A program made the position numbers and the translations under genes. Shown here piece by piece: positions 11,959 to 23,900 of a stretch of 64,000 nt of DNA. Source of the stretch: Cephalotrichum gorgonifer (Eukaryota; Ascomycota; Sordariomycetes; Microascales; Microascaceae); contig ONZQ02000017.1 of NCBI GenBank assembly GCA_900312665.1, positions 124,001-188,000 on the forward strand, written 5' to 3'. Each line of letters starts with the position of its first letter. The stretch's first letter is position 1. Below the pieces are notes generated by a model. The model was not told the DNA's origin and did not search any database. It saw only the letters and a program-made list of their open reading frames with translations.

Positions 11959-12745
11959 ATGCCGCCCGAAACACCGAGTCTGCCTGACGTCCTGCTGCAG
12001 TCGTCTCTTTCCCTCCGCAACACGACCGAGCGCATCCGCTGGTACATGTGCGTCATCGTAACACTCTCCTCCCTTAACTACCCAGATGTCATCCCCCAGG
12101 TCTATGACCACTTCTCCACGAATCTACTGGCTGAGTTGCCGCCGGCCGATCGGTTCAGAGCAGTTCAGAATGTACGAGAGGGCCTGATCAAATCCACGGG
12201 CATCGTCGGCGCCGGCCGGACGGGAAATGCCATGCGCACGCTGTCCAATTGCATTCCGGACGAGTATCGAGAGGCGGACTCACCGAGGTCGAAGGAGTCG
12301 GACGAGGTCGCTCGGAAGCGAGGGCGGGAATTCTGGTTGAACATCTACGCGAGAAACCCGGCATTTGACCCCGAGGCATCGGTCAGGGCTAGCCCCGACT
12401 ACGCCTTCGTTGTGAGAGGTGAGATATATCACCTGGTTTGTGATTGTACCTGCCTCTGTGGGGATAGAAGCTAATGGGGGCCGATCAGACCTCCTTTACG
12501 CCAGGGTCTTCTCGTACGATGGCGTACTGGATCCCTTGACCACCGGCTACGCAATGGTCTCTGGCCTATACGGAATGGACTGCCAAAATCAGCTGCAGCA
12601 TCACATGAAGGGAATGCTTTTCAACGGAGCGTCTCGTCACGACCTCCTGTATCTTCAAGAATTATGCCTCCGGGTAGCAAAGGAGCTTGGGGTTCAATTC
12701 AGACACCCACCGGCACCTATTCCGACGATTCCCACTCAGGACTAG
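11959..12745 (+). CDS. Carboxymuconolactone-decarboxylase (AhpD)-like protein
   Basis: All-helical 238-aa protein. Exon 1 is 11959-12418, the intron 12419-12488 (GTGAGA, TCAG) and exon 2 12489-12745, joined as FVVRDLLYARVF. The fold signature is suggested by the pair of helical segments NVREGLIKSTGIVGAGRTGNA and VSGLYGMDCQNQLQHHMKGM followed by GASRHDLLYLQELC, typical of fungal carboxymuconolactone decarboxylase-domain proteins. The family includes gamma-carboxymuconolactone decarboxylase of aromatic breakdown. A CxxC peroxidase pair as in AhpD is absent, so a redox role is less likely. It is tail-to-tail with the alpha/beta hydrolase. Confidence 0.75.
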
Positions 12746-12899
12746 ACAGTGCTTTATAAATAGGAGGGCATGTTTTCTTGTCATTTCTATTATTTTGCCT
12801 TGTAATCTTTTCTTCAGACGGGAAATACTAATACATATTGGAGGCTGAAACTTTCAATCCCCCATTTCTTCGACAGGTAAACTTCGCTTTAAACAACCC

Positions 12900-14067
12900 T
12901 CAAACTCCGGAGTGTTCCTGCCAACTCGTTGTGTCGGGGCCATTAACCCCTTCCTCTCGCATAGTCCACGCTACGGACTCTAGGAGACATCTGTGATAGT
13001 CCGTACTAGTTGGAAGCTCTGGCCACCTAGCGAACCCATGTGGAACTCCCGGAAATATGTGAACGCTTGTTGGGAATCTGGAGGTCGGAGGGTTAGCAAA
13101 AGTCGTCGTCCTTCGGCTCAGCGTTGCGTCAGCTGTGTGGGCCTACTTACCCCGAAGCTCTCAGCCGACTTGCGAACAAGAGACCATCGTCTCTTAGTGG
13201 ATCCATCCCGGCTATTAGAAATGCCGTTCTGGGCCACCCTTGAAGTTCTGACTCGGGAGTAAGTGCGACGTTCAAGAGTGGATCAGCCACGTCCTGCGCC
13301 CCCAGGATGTCGCTGAAGAGCCCCAATCGAGCGGCCGGTATAACAGGAGTGTCTTTACATTGTATCTTCGCCGACTTGTCACGAGAGGCGAACAGGTGGA
13401 ATGGGTAGTTGTCCGTATGAATCAGCCACGGTATCGAAAGCACCAGGCCACTGATGATAAATTTGCATCCGTGCGTCTTCCTTGCCTCGGCCAGGTGGCG
13501 CAGTACGACCCCGGCTGCTAGAGTCGAGCCGGCAGAGACGCCCATGAGCCCGATCCCCGCCGTTATATCGATATGGAGACCCTTGGCATCGCATCGGATG
13601 AATTGGAATGCATCCCAGGCGTCATTGTGCTGCGCCGGGTGCTTGTGCTCTGGGGTATGCCGATAGATGACGCTGAGGACGGTGGCGGACTTCTCAACGG
13701 CGATAGTGGAACACAAGACGTCGTCGGTTGTTTCGGATCCAAACAAGAAGCCGCCCCCGTGGAAGAAGAGAATCACCGGGGAGTCCTTAGCGGTGCCATG
13801 TTCATCGCGCGGGGTGTATCGGCGGATGGGGACTGTATGGCCATCGCGAGACGGGACCTGAATCGTCTCGATTGAGACTCGAGCATGCAGTCCCGTCGTC
13901 GTCATCAGGCGTCCGGCCGCCTGCTCTCGCGCTGTATTCTGTGTGGTACGGAGGCGAGCGGCCGCGGAAGGGTCGTTGCCGTCGTATCCATCACGAGATG
14001 CGGATGGGTACTTCTTTGTGAATCGTCTCCACTGCCCGCTAGGAACTCCATACCTGGAAAAATCCAT
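12900..14067 (-). CDS. Alpha/beta hydrolase, HGGG (fold-3) esterase family
   Basis: Carboxylesterase/lactonase-type hydrolase of 364 aa. Exon 1 is 14067-13151, the intron 13078-13150 (GTAAGT, CCAG) and exon 2 13077-12900. The oxyanion-hole motif HGGGF is at residues 103-107, the nucleophile elbow GVSAG at 176-180 (Ser178) and the acid region MDPLRDDG near residue 290. The second exon supplies the catalytic histidine in VPHGF, which confirms the splice: without it the protein would end before the histidine. A natural substrate would be an ester or lactone made by the cluster monooxygenase, which is an inference. It is head-to-head with the SDR gene. Confidence 0.9.
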
Positions 14068-14607
14068 AGTCGGGATAGATTTGTGTCAGGGGATATCGCT
14101 GCGGTAGATCTACTGGGGCCGGAAGCGCACTATGACAAAACGATTGTATTTACTCTGGGGCGGTACGAAGGTCGGATATTGGTAATCAAAAAAGCAGAGA
14201 GCCGCTGGTCGGACTTCATATCCCGAACATACATGTATCCATTGCGTTTGGAATCCCCTTGGATCCACGAAGTTCTTGGCGTGGCTTTTGGGTTCTGAGA
14301 TTTTTGGTTTAAGCGGGGTAAGAGGGGTAAAATGAGGCAGCGAAGGTATCCCAGCATCCACTGTGCAGGCACTCATGTTGTACGGACATCGAGTTCCGGT
14401 GGGCCAGAGCTAATCGCACGGAGACATGCGACCATGGTTTAGCTAGGTGGTGTACCGTGTTGGCCTGTGGCTTCATATGATCACCGTCCGCAGCTTGAAG
14501 TTAACTCAACATTGCTCACCCAGTGTGTGATACATTCTCGGTGCCTGATTGATTGACCCGTACAGCTATCTAGTCGCTTCACCACCATAGTTGGTCCATA
14601 CGACTAA
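14068..14607. promoter_or_regulatory. Divergent promoter, hydrolase / SDR
   Basis: Head-to-head region of 540 bp with palindrome site 5. Confidence 0.5.
14383..14398. promoter_or_regulatory. Cluster palindrome site 5 (CGG-N10-CCG)
   Basis: CGGACATCGAGTTCCG has both half-sites intact and the same spacing as sites 1 and 2. Confidence 0.65.
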
Positions 14608-15537
14608 ATGTCTACTCCCACCGGACAACTTCCTCGGCCATGCCGAAGCCTAGCAGGTAGCGTGGCCATTGTATCCGGCGCGGGAAACCAGGGCATGGGC
14701 ATCGGGAATGGAAGAGCCATATCCATACTGCTTGCCGAGGATGGCGCCTCAGTCGTCTGTATTGACCGAGATTTAGAAGCGGCTCGGGTCACAGCCTCAA
14801 TGATCCAGGAAGAAGGAAAAGGCAGAGCCATCGCGCACTACGCCGATGTCACAAAGGATGCTGACTGCGCCGAGGCCGTTGCCGCGGCATTGAATGCATT
14901 TGGCCGGGTCGACATCCTGATCAACAATGTCGGGGTCATCGGGGCCAAGGGCACGGCTGTTGAGGTGGACAGGGAAGAGTGGTCGGCGTGTCTGGAGATC
15001 AACGTCTCAAGCATGATGTTAATGGCGAAACACGCCATCCCCGCCATGTCCCGGAACGAGACGGATAGCGGGGGTATCAGGGGCGCCATTGTCAACATGG
15101 GATCGGTTGCGGGCCTACAGGGCGGGACACCGAGCCTACTATACCCCACCAGCAAGGGGGCCGTCGTGAACATGACGCGGGCGATGGCAGCTCACCATGC
15201 AAAAGACGGTATTCGCGTCAATTGCGTGTGTCCAGGTACGGATGGCCCCGCTTCCTAATATAAATTGGGCTCTAAATTGAACATGGACACTAATTTGCCG
15301 AATTCGCCTGTTGTAGGAATGTTGTTTACGCCTATGATGTATGGCGGCCAGGGAGGAATGTCGACGCAGATGCGTGAGGCCCGTCGGAAGCGAAGCCTGC
15401 TACAGACGGAGGGGAATGCATGGGACGCCGCTGGGGCCGTGCGATACCTCTCTGGGAAGGAGTCGAGATGGATCACGGGGACAGTAATGACTGTGGATGC
15501 TGGAGCAACTTGTGCCTCGATGCTCAGCTCTCGATAG
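14608..15537 (+). CDS. Short-chain dehydrogenase/reductase
   Basis: NAD(P)-dependent oxidoreductase of the classical SDR family, 282 aa. Exon 1 is 14608-15235, the intron 15236-15316 (GTACGG, TGTAG) and exon 2 15317-15537. The cofactor motif is GAGNQGMGIGNG (about residues 24-35), followed by an acidic IDRD after beta-2 (suggesting NAD), NNVG, a catalytic serine in NMGSVAG, and YPTSK as the YxxxK pair. The C-terminal exon carries YLSGKESRWITGTVMTVDAG, the usual SDR ending. Probable role: oxidation or reduction of an alcohol or ketone in the pathway. It is followed in the same orientation by the transporter. Confidence 0.9.
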
Positions 15538-16081
15538 TATTAGTTATGTAGCTAGTTTATTACTACCTTTGTAAGACACACCCTGACTCGCTGGGTATAG
15601 ATGGATCAATTCTAAGCATGAATTCCTAATCCTTGCATCGCTAAAGATGTCGTAGAGGTGTTTGCGTATCTAGACTACAAGTGGAGAGCCCTAAAAATAT
15701 TCAGTACATGCTATGACACTGGGTCGACCATGCTCACGAGATATCATGGTCCAATTTCCAAGGTACTCGCCTTTGTCAACACATTTCACTCGTGGTCTTG
15801 TACCCGATTAGGAGACGAAATCCCTCTGGCATTCCCTCAATGTTGAGATGTCCCAATAACCAAACTCATCACCCACATGTCTTGGCAAAACATCCTTCGC
15901 CCACAGTAATCAGTATACCAGAGTTGCCCGGCTCGGATATGTATTGCCCCTCGACTAGGTCTGAAAGGAAGTCCACAAAGCCAAGAGCACCTAGAAGCAA
16001 ATAATTACGTCGTGTAAACAAGCGTCGGTGCAACAGAGCTAGATGTAAATGTTTAGTCCTACCTCCCCGATTTTGCGGGGC

Positions 16082-16097
16082 CGGACTTAGATGTCCG
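16082..16097. promoter_or_regulatory. Cluster palindrome site 6 (CGG-N10-CCG)
   Basis: CGGACTTAGATGTCCG on + and CGGACATCTAAGTCCG on -. Both half-sites are intact, 148 bp upstream of the transporter ATG. Confidence 0.7.
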
Positions 16098-16110
16098 GAC
16101 ATCCTAGCTA

Positions 16111-16135
16111 CCCCAGATCAGCTAGTGATCTGGGG
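16111..16135. repeat. Perfect 10-bp inverted repeat, 5-bp spacer
   Basis: Arms CCCCAGATCA and TGATCTGGGG flank GCTAG. It lies 13 bp downstream of palindrome site 6, in the promoter. It could be a second regulator site or an RNA hairpin in the leader. Confidence 0.6.
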
Positions 16136-16244
16136 TAATCATTTCGAATAAATAATCTACGATGGCCCACTTCCCCAGATTCGGGAGCAATACTGAAAGG
16201 ATACCGGTTTCATTCGTGTGATAATTCCCCGCCCAAGTTGCACA

Positions 16245-17970
16245 ATGTCGAGCAACGTCAACGACTCCTCCGGCTCCATGCCTCAGTCCAAAGATTCCGA
16301 TATCTCACGTGTCGTCTCGCATGTTGAAAAGCCCGTGCAAGGAGGATTGGGCGACGACTTCGCCTGCCTCGACGAGGTCTCCAAGGAGCAACACGCGAAG
16401 ACTTTTCGAAAAGTCGACTGGCACCTGATGCCCATGTTGATGGCTCTGTACTTGATAGCGAATCTTGACAGGTACGACACTTATTCGGACTGTCTTCATC
16501 TCTACTGTTTTGTATTGAAATTGATGGGGTATCTTATCGCAGAGCAAACCTTGGAAATGCCAAGATTGAAGGGCTAGAGACCGACCTGGGCATGACCGGC
16601 ACCGACTACAACATCTGCAACATGATGTTCTTCATCCCGTATATTCTGTGCGAAGTACCCGCCAACTCAATCCTCGTCAGGTTCAGCAGGCCATCCATCT
16701 GGCTCAGCATAATCGTCACGGCCTGGGGAATTGTCATGACCTGCAGCGGCTTCTGCCAGAACTTCGCCGGACTTGTCGTCTGCCGCGTCCTCCTTGGTGT
16801 TTTCGAGTACGTTCTAACCCCAAACACTCTCCCCGCTCATAGAGGTCTACAGTTGGACTGACGGGGTGATGCGAACATCTCAACAGGGCTGGATTCTTCC
16901 CCGGCGCTGTCTACCTCATTAGCCAGTGGTACCCCCCCCACATGACACAGTTCCGGATGTCGATGCTATACTCCGCCGCCGCAATGTCGGGTGCGTTCTC
17001 GGGACTCTTGGCCGCTGGCTTCGCCCAGATGGCGGGCCTCGCCAACTACAACGGCTGGCGATGGATCTTCATCATCGAGGGGATAATGACCGTTCTCCTC
17101 GGTCTTGCAACTGTTTGGATTCTCCCTGATTCCCCTGAGCACTCGAAGGGTTGGCTAGCCGACGGTGAAATACGATATGTCAAGCTTCTACACCGGAAAT
17201 ATCGCGGCAACCATGTCCAACAGGAAGATCCGTTGAACGAGGTAGTCCCGGCGAAACGAGCCCGCAAGTGGAAGATTCTGGCGAGTGTCGTCACCGACTG
17301 GCAGATCTACCTACAAGGGCTCATCTTCATGTCCAGCTCCGTTCCCACATACGCCCTCAAATTCACTCTGCCACAGATCATGGTGAACATGGGTTTCAAG
17401 AGCACCCAGGCACAACTTCTGTCGGCTCCTCCGTACGTCGCTGGAGCCCTGTCCGCCATTTGCGTGTCCACGCTCGCAGACAGGTCTCGCTGGCGCGTCC
17501 CATTCATCATCGGGCCCCAGCTAGGACTTATGTCTGCCTACGCTGTCCTGTTCTCTTTCAGCGCCGAGATCTCCACCCACGTCGCACTTTGCTATACCTT
17601 TGTACACGTGGCTACCATATCTGTCTACCCCATTATCCCTGGCGGCAACACCTGGACGCTGAGCAACCTCGCCGGATCGACCAAGAGGGCTATGGGTGTT
17701 GCCTTCATGATCGCCCTCGGCAACTGCGGTGGCATAATCGGAAGCTTCATCTTCCTTGCGGATGAGAGCCCCCGGTACCAGACAGGCTGGGGTACGAGTC
17801 TTAGCTTTGTGTGCCTGGGAATTGCCTCAGCGACGACACTCGAGGTTGGCTACACCTTGATTAACAAGAAGAGGGATAAGGTTTCCAGAGAGGAAATTGA
17901 GGCGACTTTTTCAGCTGATGCTTTGGAAGATATGGGTGATCGAAGCCCACTGTTCCGGTACGCGCTCTGA
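16245..17970 (+). CDS. MFS transporter, allantoate permease (Dal5) type
   Basis: Plasma-membrane anion:cation symporter-type permease of 524 aa, probably importing a carboxylated substrate. Exons are 16245-16471, 16543-16806 and 16887-17970, with all junctions in phase. It has a hydrophilic N-terminus with VDWHLMPMLMALYLIANLDR (helix 1 and the D-R motif), then IEGLETDLGMTGTDYNICNM typical of this family, then about 12 hydrophobic segments, a GWRWIFIIEG motif after helix 6 and a short cytoplasmic tail. The start is the ATG nearest the conserved N-terminus; an earlier in-frame ATG exists at 16218. Palindrome site 6 in its promoter ties it to the cluster as the likely uptake system. Confidence 0.92.
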
Positions 17971-18952
17971 CGTGGAAGGGTTCGCGTCTTATCAGCTAGC
18001 AAAAAGGTGCATGCCATGGGCGTTGATATCGGATAGCCCTGGTCATGTGTGTTTTGTTACTGTTCGGGTAATTAGTTGAAGATTAGTTGTTGCATATTTA
18101 CATTGTTTACATTGTGATCATGTCGGCACTAGTTTCCCCGTATTACTTTTTCGTTATCGGCCACCGACGGACTCCCCCGAGCATGGTCCGTGCTGCTCTC
18201 CACCGTGTGACCATTCTATCGTCTTGAGGATACGAAAGAGTCAACCCCTTGAGGAGGAAGGAAGGAAAGAAAAAGTACAAGAAAAAAAGGTGGCGTGCAA
18301 ATACCAGGAAGCAAAACAACGGCAAGGAGATATGGGGCTTATACGCGTAAGAAGTTAACTTCTTTTCTAACGCTATACAAGGGATGAGAATGGTAAATTA
18401 AGATAACAAACCCCATAAGTACGAGCGTTACTTGACAAGCTAAATAGTGGGGCCGAGATATTAATCCCTCTGTCGGGAGATTAGGTGCGTGGCACAAGTA
18501 CACCATCGGGACCTTTTGTGTGTGGATCGGACAAGTTCATGTCAGTTTACAAGGGCGGGGGGCAAGCACATCTTGCCATGCAGTTTAGCTCAGGTGTACT
18601 TCCTAAAAGGCTTGTGTGGGGCGAGGTGAGTCGGGTGAGTCGGCATCATCCACGCAGGCACAAATCGCGCACAGGTCTCGGTGATGAGCACAACTGCTGG
18701 GTAAGTATGCAAGTGAGACAGCCTACCCGAATTTGACAGTCCGTGATTAGGAATCCGGATGAGGTACGACGGCTCCGCAAGGAACCACAAGAATTTAATA
18801 AAACCATGCATGCCCCTCTTCTTTGTACTTGTGGGCATACTTCTCTTCTCTTCTTTCTCGCAGTGCGGACGATTTGTCGCCCCAGCCCTTAGTTAACTAT
18901 AATATTCTGCCTTTCCCCGAAGTACACGGTTTTTCCGTTAGGCGCAGTCAGC
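17971..18952. promoter_or_regulatory. Promoter region of the secreted esterase
   Basis: About 0.98 kb. It contains palindrome site 7 at 18728; no gene recognised. Confidence 0.45.
18728..18743. promoter_or_regulatory. Cluster palindrome site 7 (degenerate)
   Basis: CGAATTTGACAGTCCG on + and CGGACTGTCAAATTCG on -. It shares CGGAC, the central A, T and TTCG with site 3. It is 210 bp upstream of the esterase ATG. Confidence 0.45.
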
Positions 18953-20798
18953 ATGAGAACCGCCTTAATAAGTGGTCTCCTACTCTTGCCGGGCGCAATC
19001 GCCGGGTCCGTCCCCAGAGTACGAAACCACAAGAATGACGTGACCTTCGAGGGCCTCGAAAGAAACGGCATTGAGATCTTTCTTAATATCCCCTACGGCG
19101 AGGACACCAGTGGGGAGAATCGCTTCAAGCCCCCGACGCTACATGTGCCAGAGGCCGGAAGCACGATCAAGGCCCAGTCATATGGACCCTCTTGCCCTCA
19201 GCCACTGAGCAACGGCTCCCTCCTGGCTCTAGGCAGCATCACTGAAGTGTCTGAGGACTGTCTGAATCTGAACGTGGCACGGCCGAAAGGAGTCGGCCCA
19301 AAGGACCGACTGCCGGTCATGGTCTGGATCCACGGCGGTGGCTTCTGGTCCGGGGCGAACAGCGAGCCCACGACTGCACCAGATGGCTTGGTCTTGGAGT
19401 CAATTGAGAACGGGCTACCTGTTCTTCATGTCGCGATAAACTATCGCCTAGGGTGTAAGATGTACCGCCATCTTATATCACTTGCGTCAGCTGACAATTT
19501 CTTTCCCAGTCTTCGGTTTCGCCACATCAGATTCCCTGCTGGCTGAAGGGTCCGGGAACGCCGGGATGCGCGACCAGAGACTTGCTCTTGAGTGGATTCG
19601 AGACAATATTGCCAACTTTGGTGGTGATCCGGAGAGGGTCACAATCTTCGGCCAGTCGTCAGGAGGTATGCATGATACGATGTGATATCCGCAGACACCC
19701 TGTCACCTGTCTACTAACCAGGCTTCAATAGGCCTTGCCGTAGGTCTGCATCTTCTGTCGTACGGCGGTAGCAAGCCAGTTCCATTCCAACGCGCCATCT
19801 GTGAGAGTCAAGCGCTCGAGCCCGGACTCACCGGCTCCTTCACCATCGACGCGTTCCAAGCCCTCGTCGACCACGTCGGGTGCAATGCGACAGATCTCCA
19901 CTCTGATGAAACAGTCGAGTGCCTAAGGGACCTAGACACACACACCCTTCTCGACTCAGCCATCGCCACCAAGTTCGATGACATTAGCCACAACATCGGC
20001 GATATTTGGATGCCCGTCGTGGACGGCGACTTCCTGCCCGCCGCGCCGTCAGAGCTCATCAGGGAGGGAAAATTCGCCAAGGTGCCGACGATGATGGGGT
20101 GGACTGACGATGACCTCAATATCTTCGTCGAGACGACCGTCAAGACAGATCAGGACACCCACGACTGGATCTCGGCGTACGTGCCGGACGTCACTCCCGA
20201 GAATATCGACGGCATGCTTTCCCTCTATCCCGTTTCCGATTTTGCGGGAAGAGCGAATGAAGCAGCTTCTGCTGAGTACTTCCGATCCGCTCGAATCATG
20301 AGGGATATTATCATGGTGTGTGAGCCCATATGGTACGCTCAGCACCTTGTGCAGCATGGAAACAAGGATGTCTACCTTTACGACTGGAACCAAACAATCC
20401 TTGAGCCAGCGCTGGAGAAGGCTACCGGCATACCTGGCCTGGGCCCGGTACACACCGCCGAATTTGCATACATATTCGGCAACGTATCCGCGTACGACGT
20501 TCCTCGCATCCCATTCGAACCTACTCCGGAGGATTTCGCACTAGCGAAGCGCGGCTCAAGGTCCTGGTCAACGTTCGCCACTACTGGCAGTCCGAGCCTG
20601 CGTAAGCACAACACGTTCAAGGGCTTTGCAGCCTTGAAGGATAAGCGAGGTATCTACGTCTTTGTCGCCGGGGGTCCGACGGAGGGCCTGTCGGCGGTCG
20701 ACGGGCCTCATTCGGCTAGTAGTGTACGAGCTCAGAAGCTTAAGGAGCGATGTGATTTCCTCAACTCCGACGAGATGATTGAGCAGCTGAAATTCTAG
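18953..20798 (+). CDS. Type-B carboxylesterase/lipase, secreted
   Basis: Serine hydrolase of 574 aa, predicted to act outside the cell on esters. Exons are 18953-19454, 19510-19665 and 19732-20798; the first junction restores NYRLGFFGFA and the last intron has a consensus CTAAC branch. It begins with a signal peptide (MRTALISGLLLLPGAIAG). Family motifs are EDCLNLNV, WIHGGGFWSG (oxyanion hole) and the nucleophile elbow GQSSG with Ser217. Most relatives have GESAG; the Glu-to-Gln change next to the serine is noteworthy but known in some members. The promoter carries palindrome site 7. It may release the cluster substrate from a plant ester; this is inference. Confidence 0.9.
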
Positions 20799-20933
20799 GC
20801 TCAAGGCCACGAGCGTTAAAGAGAATTCAGATTAAATAATTGAATTGAGAAAAAAATGAGCTGTCTATCTGTGTACATTTTCAAACGCATTCCGAAACAC
20901 CAACTTTCTCTAGAACACACCCGGTTCATTTTC

Positions 20934-23900
20934 TCAGCTGGACGCTTCATCATCAAGAACCTTCTTCCCCCTCCTCCACCGCCGAATTCCCCTGCCAACC
21001 TCAGCGACGGGATGGAACATGAGCCGCAGCACCTTCCACACCGGCCTGAACAAAGCCATGAAGCCCCTCGCAATCGCCATAAACAAGCTCTCGGCGTACC
21101 TGTCGGGAATGCATCGCAGAATAACTCCCCAGAGGAGAGAGGGGAGCGCAACGAGGATGCAGACCGCCCACTGCGGCCCATCGATAGGCGTAACCTTGAA
21201 CGCCGCGCCACCCACGAAAACAATCATGATCTGTCCACCCACCATGATCGCAGCCATCGCGAGGAAGAAGTAATTCTTGTGCGCGCCCTCGAAGACGTTA
21301 AACTTGTTATCCAGACGACGGTTGTTGAGCATGTTGAAGATCTGCATCCAAACAAAGGCGTTGAAAACCATCGTGTCTAACTCCTCCTTCTGGTGGGGGT
21401 TCTCGACGAAGTCGTACCCGAAGATCTTGGTGCCGGCGAAGTAGAGAATCAAGCTGACGGCGATCTGGTAGAGGGCCTGGCCGATGATCATCTTCCACAT
21501 GTTCATGGTGATCAGCGGGGCAGACTTCCCGGCCGGACTGCGGTTGAGGATGGAATCTGTGGGAGAATCTGTCGCCAGGGCCAACGCCGCGAATGTGTCC
21601 ATGACCATGTTGACCCAAAGAAGCTGCACGGCCTTCAGAACCGATTCGTTATTCGTCGAGGCGACAGCAGAGACGAAGGCCAGTGTCACGGCAGCAATGT
21701 TAACAGTGATCTGGAACTGGAGGAACTTAGCCACGGCGTCGTTGACGCTGCGGCCCCACATCACGGCCTTGACGATGCTGTTGAAGTTATCGTCCATCAG
21801 GATAATCTCGGAAGCTTCCTTCGCGACCTCAGTTCCGGCGATACCCATCGAGAAGCCCACGTCGGCAGTCTTCAGAGCCGGGCCATCATTCGTTCCGTCA
21901 CCAGTGACGGCCACGGTCTCACCGAGTACCTTCAACCTCTCAACGAGAATCCGCTTATCTTCAGGCGATGACCGCGCAAGGACGTCCAGACGAGGGATAA
22001 CGGCGTCCATTTCCACGTCTGAAAGCTGGCGGAAGTCCGGACCTTCCATGACAATTCCGTTGGTGGTTCTGATGCCGCACTCCGCTGCGATCGCTTGGGC
22101 GGTGACCTTGTTATCGCCGGTAACCATGCGGACCTTGATTCCGGCGCCCTGGCAGCGACGTACCGCCTCCGTGACCTGCGGCCGGAGGGGATCCTGGATG
22201 CCGACGAGTCCGACCCAGGTCATGCTGCACAAGACATCGGCGAACTTCGCCATGAACGGGTCCTCCTCGAGAGTCGCGGCTCCCTGTGGCGGCCAGGCGG
22301 GGAAATCTCGATACAGGAACCCGATCGTTCGGAGGGATCGCTCGGCATAGGACTGGATCTGGCTCGAGAGACCCACCCTAGTGCTATCATCCATGGATAC
22401 CACGCCGAGGTCATCCGAGTAGATGTCCGAAACGGCATTCTCAGCTTTGGCGAGCATAATCTCCGAGGCGCCCTTGACAACCAGCCGGTATGAACCCGAG
22501 GGCAACTTGATGACGCTGCCCATACACTTGAGCGCCGAGTCGAAGGGATAAACCTGGACGACCTCGCTATTCACCCGCTCCTCCGCAAGGTTCGTGAGTG
22601 CGAGGTTATCCTGGGCCAGAACCAACAGCGCGACCTCGGTCTTGCTCCCAATGAACGTCTTCTGGCCCTCTTCTTCTCCCTCAAAGGCTGTCGAGTTGAT
22701 AGCAATGCTCTGCATGAGAAGAGTCTTAAACGTCTTCGAAAGTCGCTTGAAGACATCAGGAAGTGGCTTCTCCCCACCAGAAGGAGTCTTCGAGTACTGT
22801 TGGTCCCTGCCTAAAGAACCAGCCACAACCGTCATCTTGTTCTGGGTGAGGGTGCCAGTCTTGTCGGAGCAGATCGTCGTGGCATTGCCCATGGTCTCGC
22901 AGGCGCGGAGCACGCGGACGAGATTGTTATCCTTCAGCATCTGCTTCGTCGCGAACGCAAGCGCCAGCGTGACCGCAAGCGGAAGACCCTCAGGAACCGC
23001 CATGACGACAATGGTGATCGCGGTGATGAGGATGTCGAGGAACTCTCCGGCCTTCTCCGAGGGAGTGCCCTCGTTGCTTGGAAGCGCAGCGATGAATCGG
23101 AACAGCTGGATAAAGAACAAAAGACCCGCCCACCTATTCGGTATTAGCCATGCCATCCTCGTGTCGATGGGGGGATTAATCTTCCCAGAACTTACAGAGA
23201 TCCGAGTCCACCAATCCAGTTGGCCATGGTCCCCAACTTGACCTGAAGGGGCGTCGGCTCTGTCTTAACTTGCAGCGACAGCAGAATCTTGCCGTAGCTG
23301 GAGTTGACACCGACACTAGTGACGAGGAAAGTTCCCATGCCCTCAAGCACCTTGCTACCGGAGATTATGAACGGGTCCAGCTTGTTCGTCGAAGCACCGG
23401 CGATGATTTGGCGCCACACTTCACGGCCGGGAGTCTTCTTTAGCGCATCCGACTCGCCGGTCGCGGAAGACTCGTCGCACTTCACGCCGTGGCCGCTGAT
23501 GAAGATTCCATCGGCCGGAATGGCGTCGCCAGGCTCAATGTACAAGACATCACCGACCATGACGTCATAGACGGAGATGGTGGTCGCCTTGCCAGAGCGG
23601 ATGGCCTTGACCTCACGGTTCTCTTTCTACTCAACATGTCAGCCGATGCCCCCCCAAACTACTGCTTCTAGTCATGCCTACCTTCTGGTTCAACTTGGTA
23701 AACTGCTTCTCCTTCTGCCAGTCGTTAAACGCAGTGACGAAGACCACGAGGAGGATCGCGACGGTGATGGCAGCACCTTCGACCCAGTCGATGGACGAAC
23801 CACTGTGGATAGTCTCGTAAATCCCGAGGGCGAGGGAAACAACAGCCGCAACCGTTAGCAGCCACAGGATCTTGTCGTTGTAAGCCGTCCACAGGAGCGA

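Larger units (their letters stand above)
15538..16244. promoter_or_regulatory. Promoter region of the cluster transporter
   Basis: About 0.7 kb between tandem genes. It holds a CCCCG/CGGGG hairpin (16065-16080), palindrome site 6 and a 25-bp inverted repeat, all within 180 bp of the transporter ATG. Confidence 0.5.

Noticed and set aside
21484..22350. Long open frame opposite the calcium ATPase
   Set aside because: It lies entirely antisense to a strongly conserved exon in GC-rich DNA, has no family motifs, and is a codon-bias shadow.
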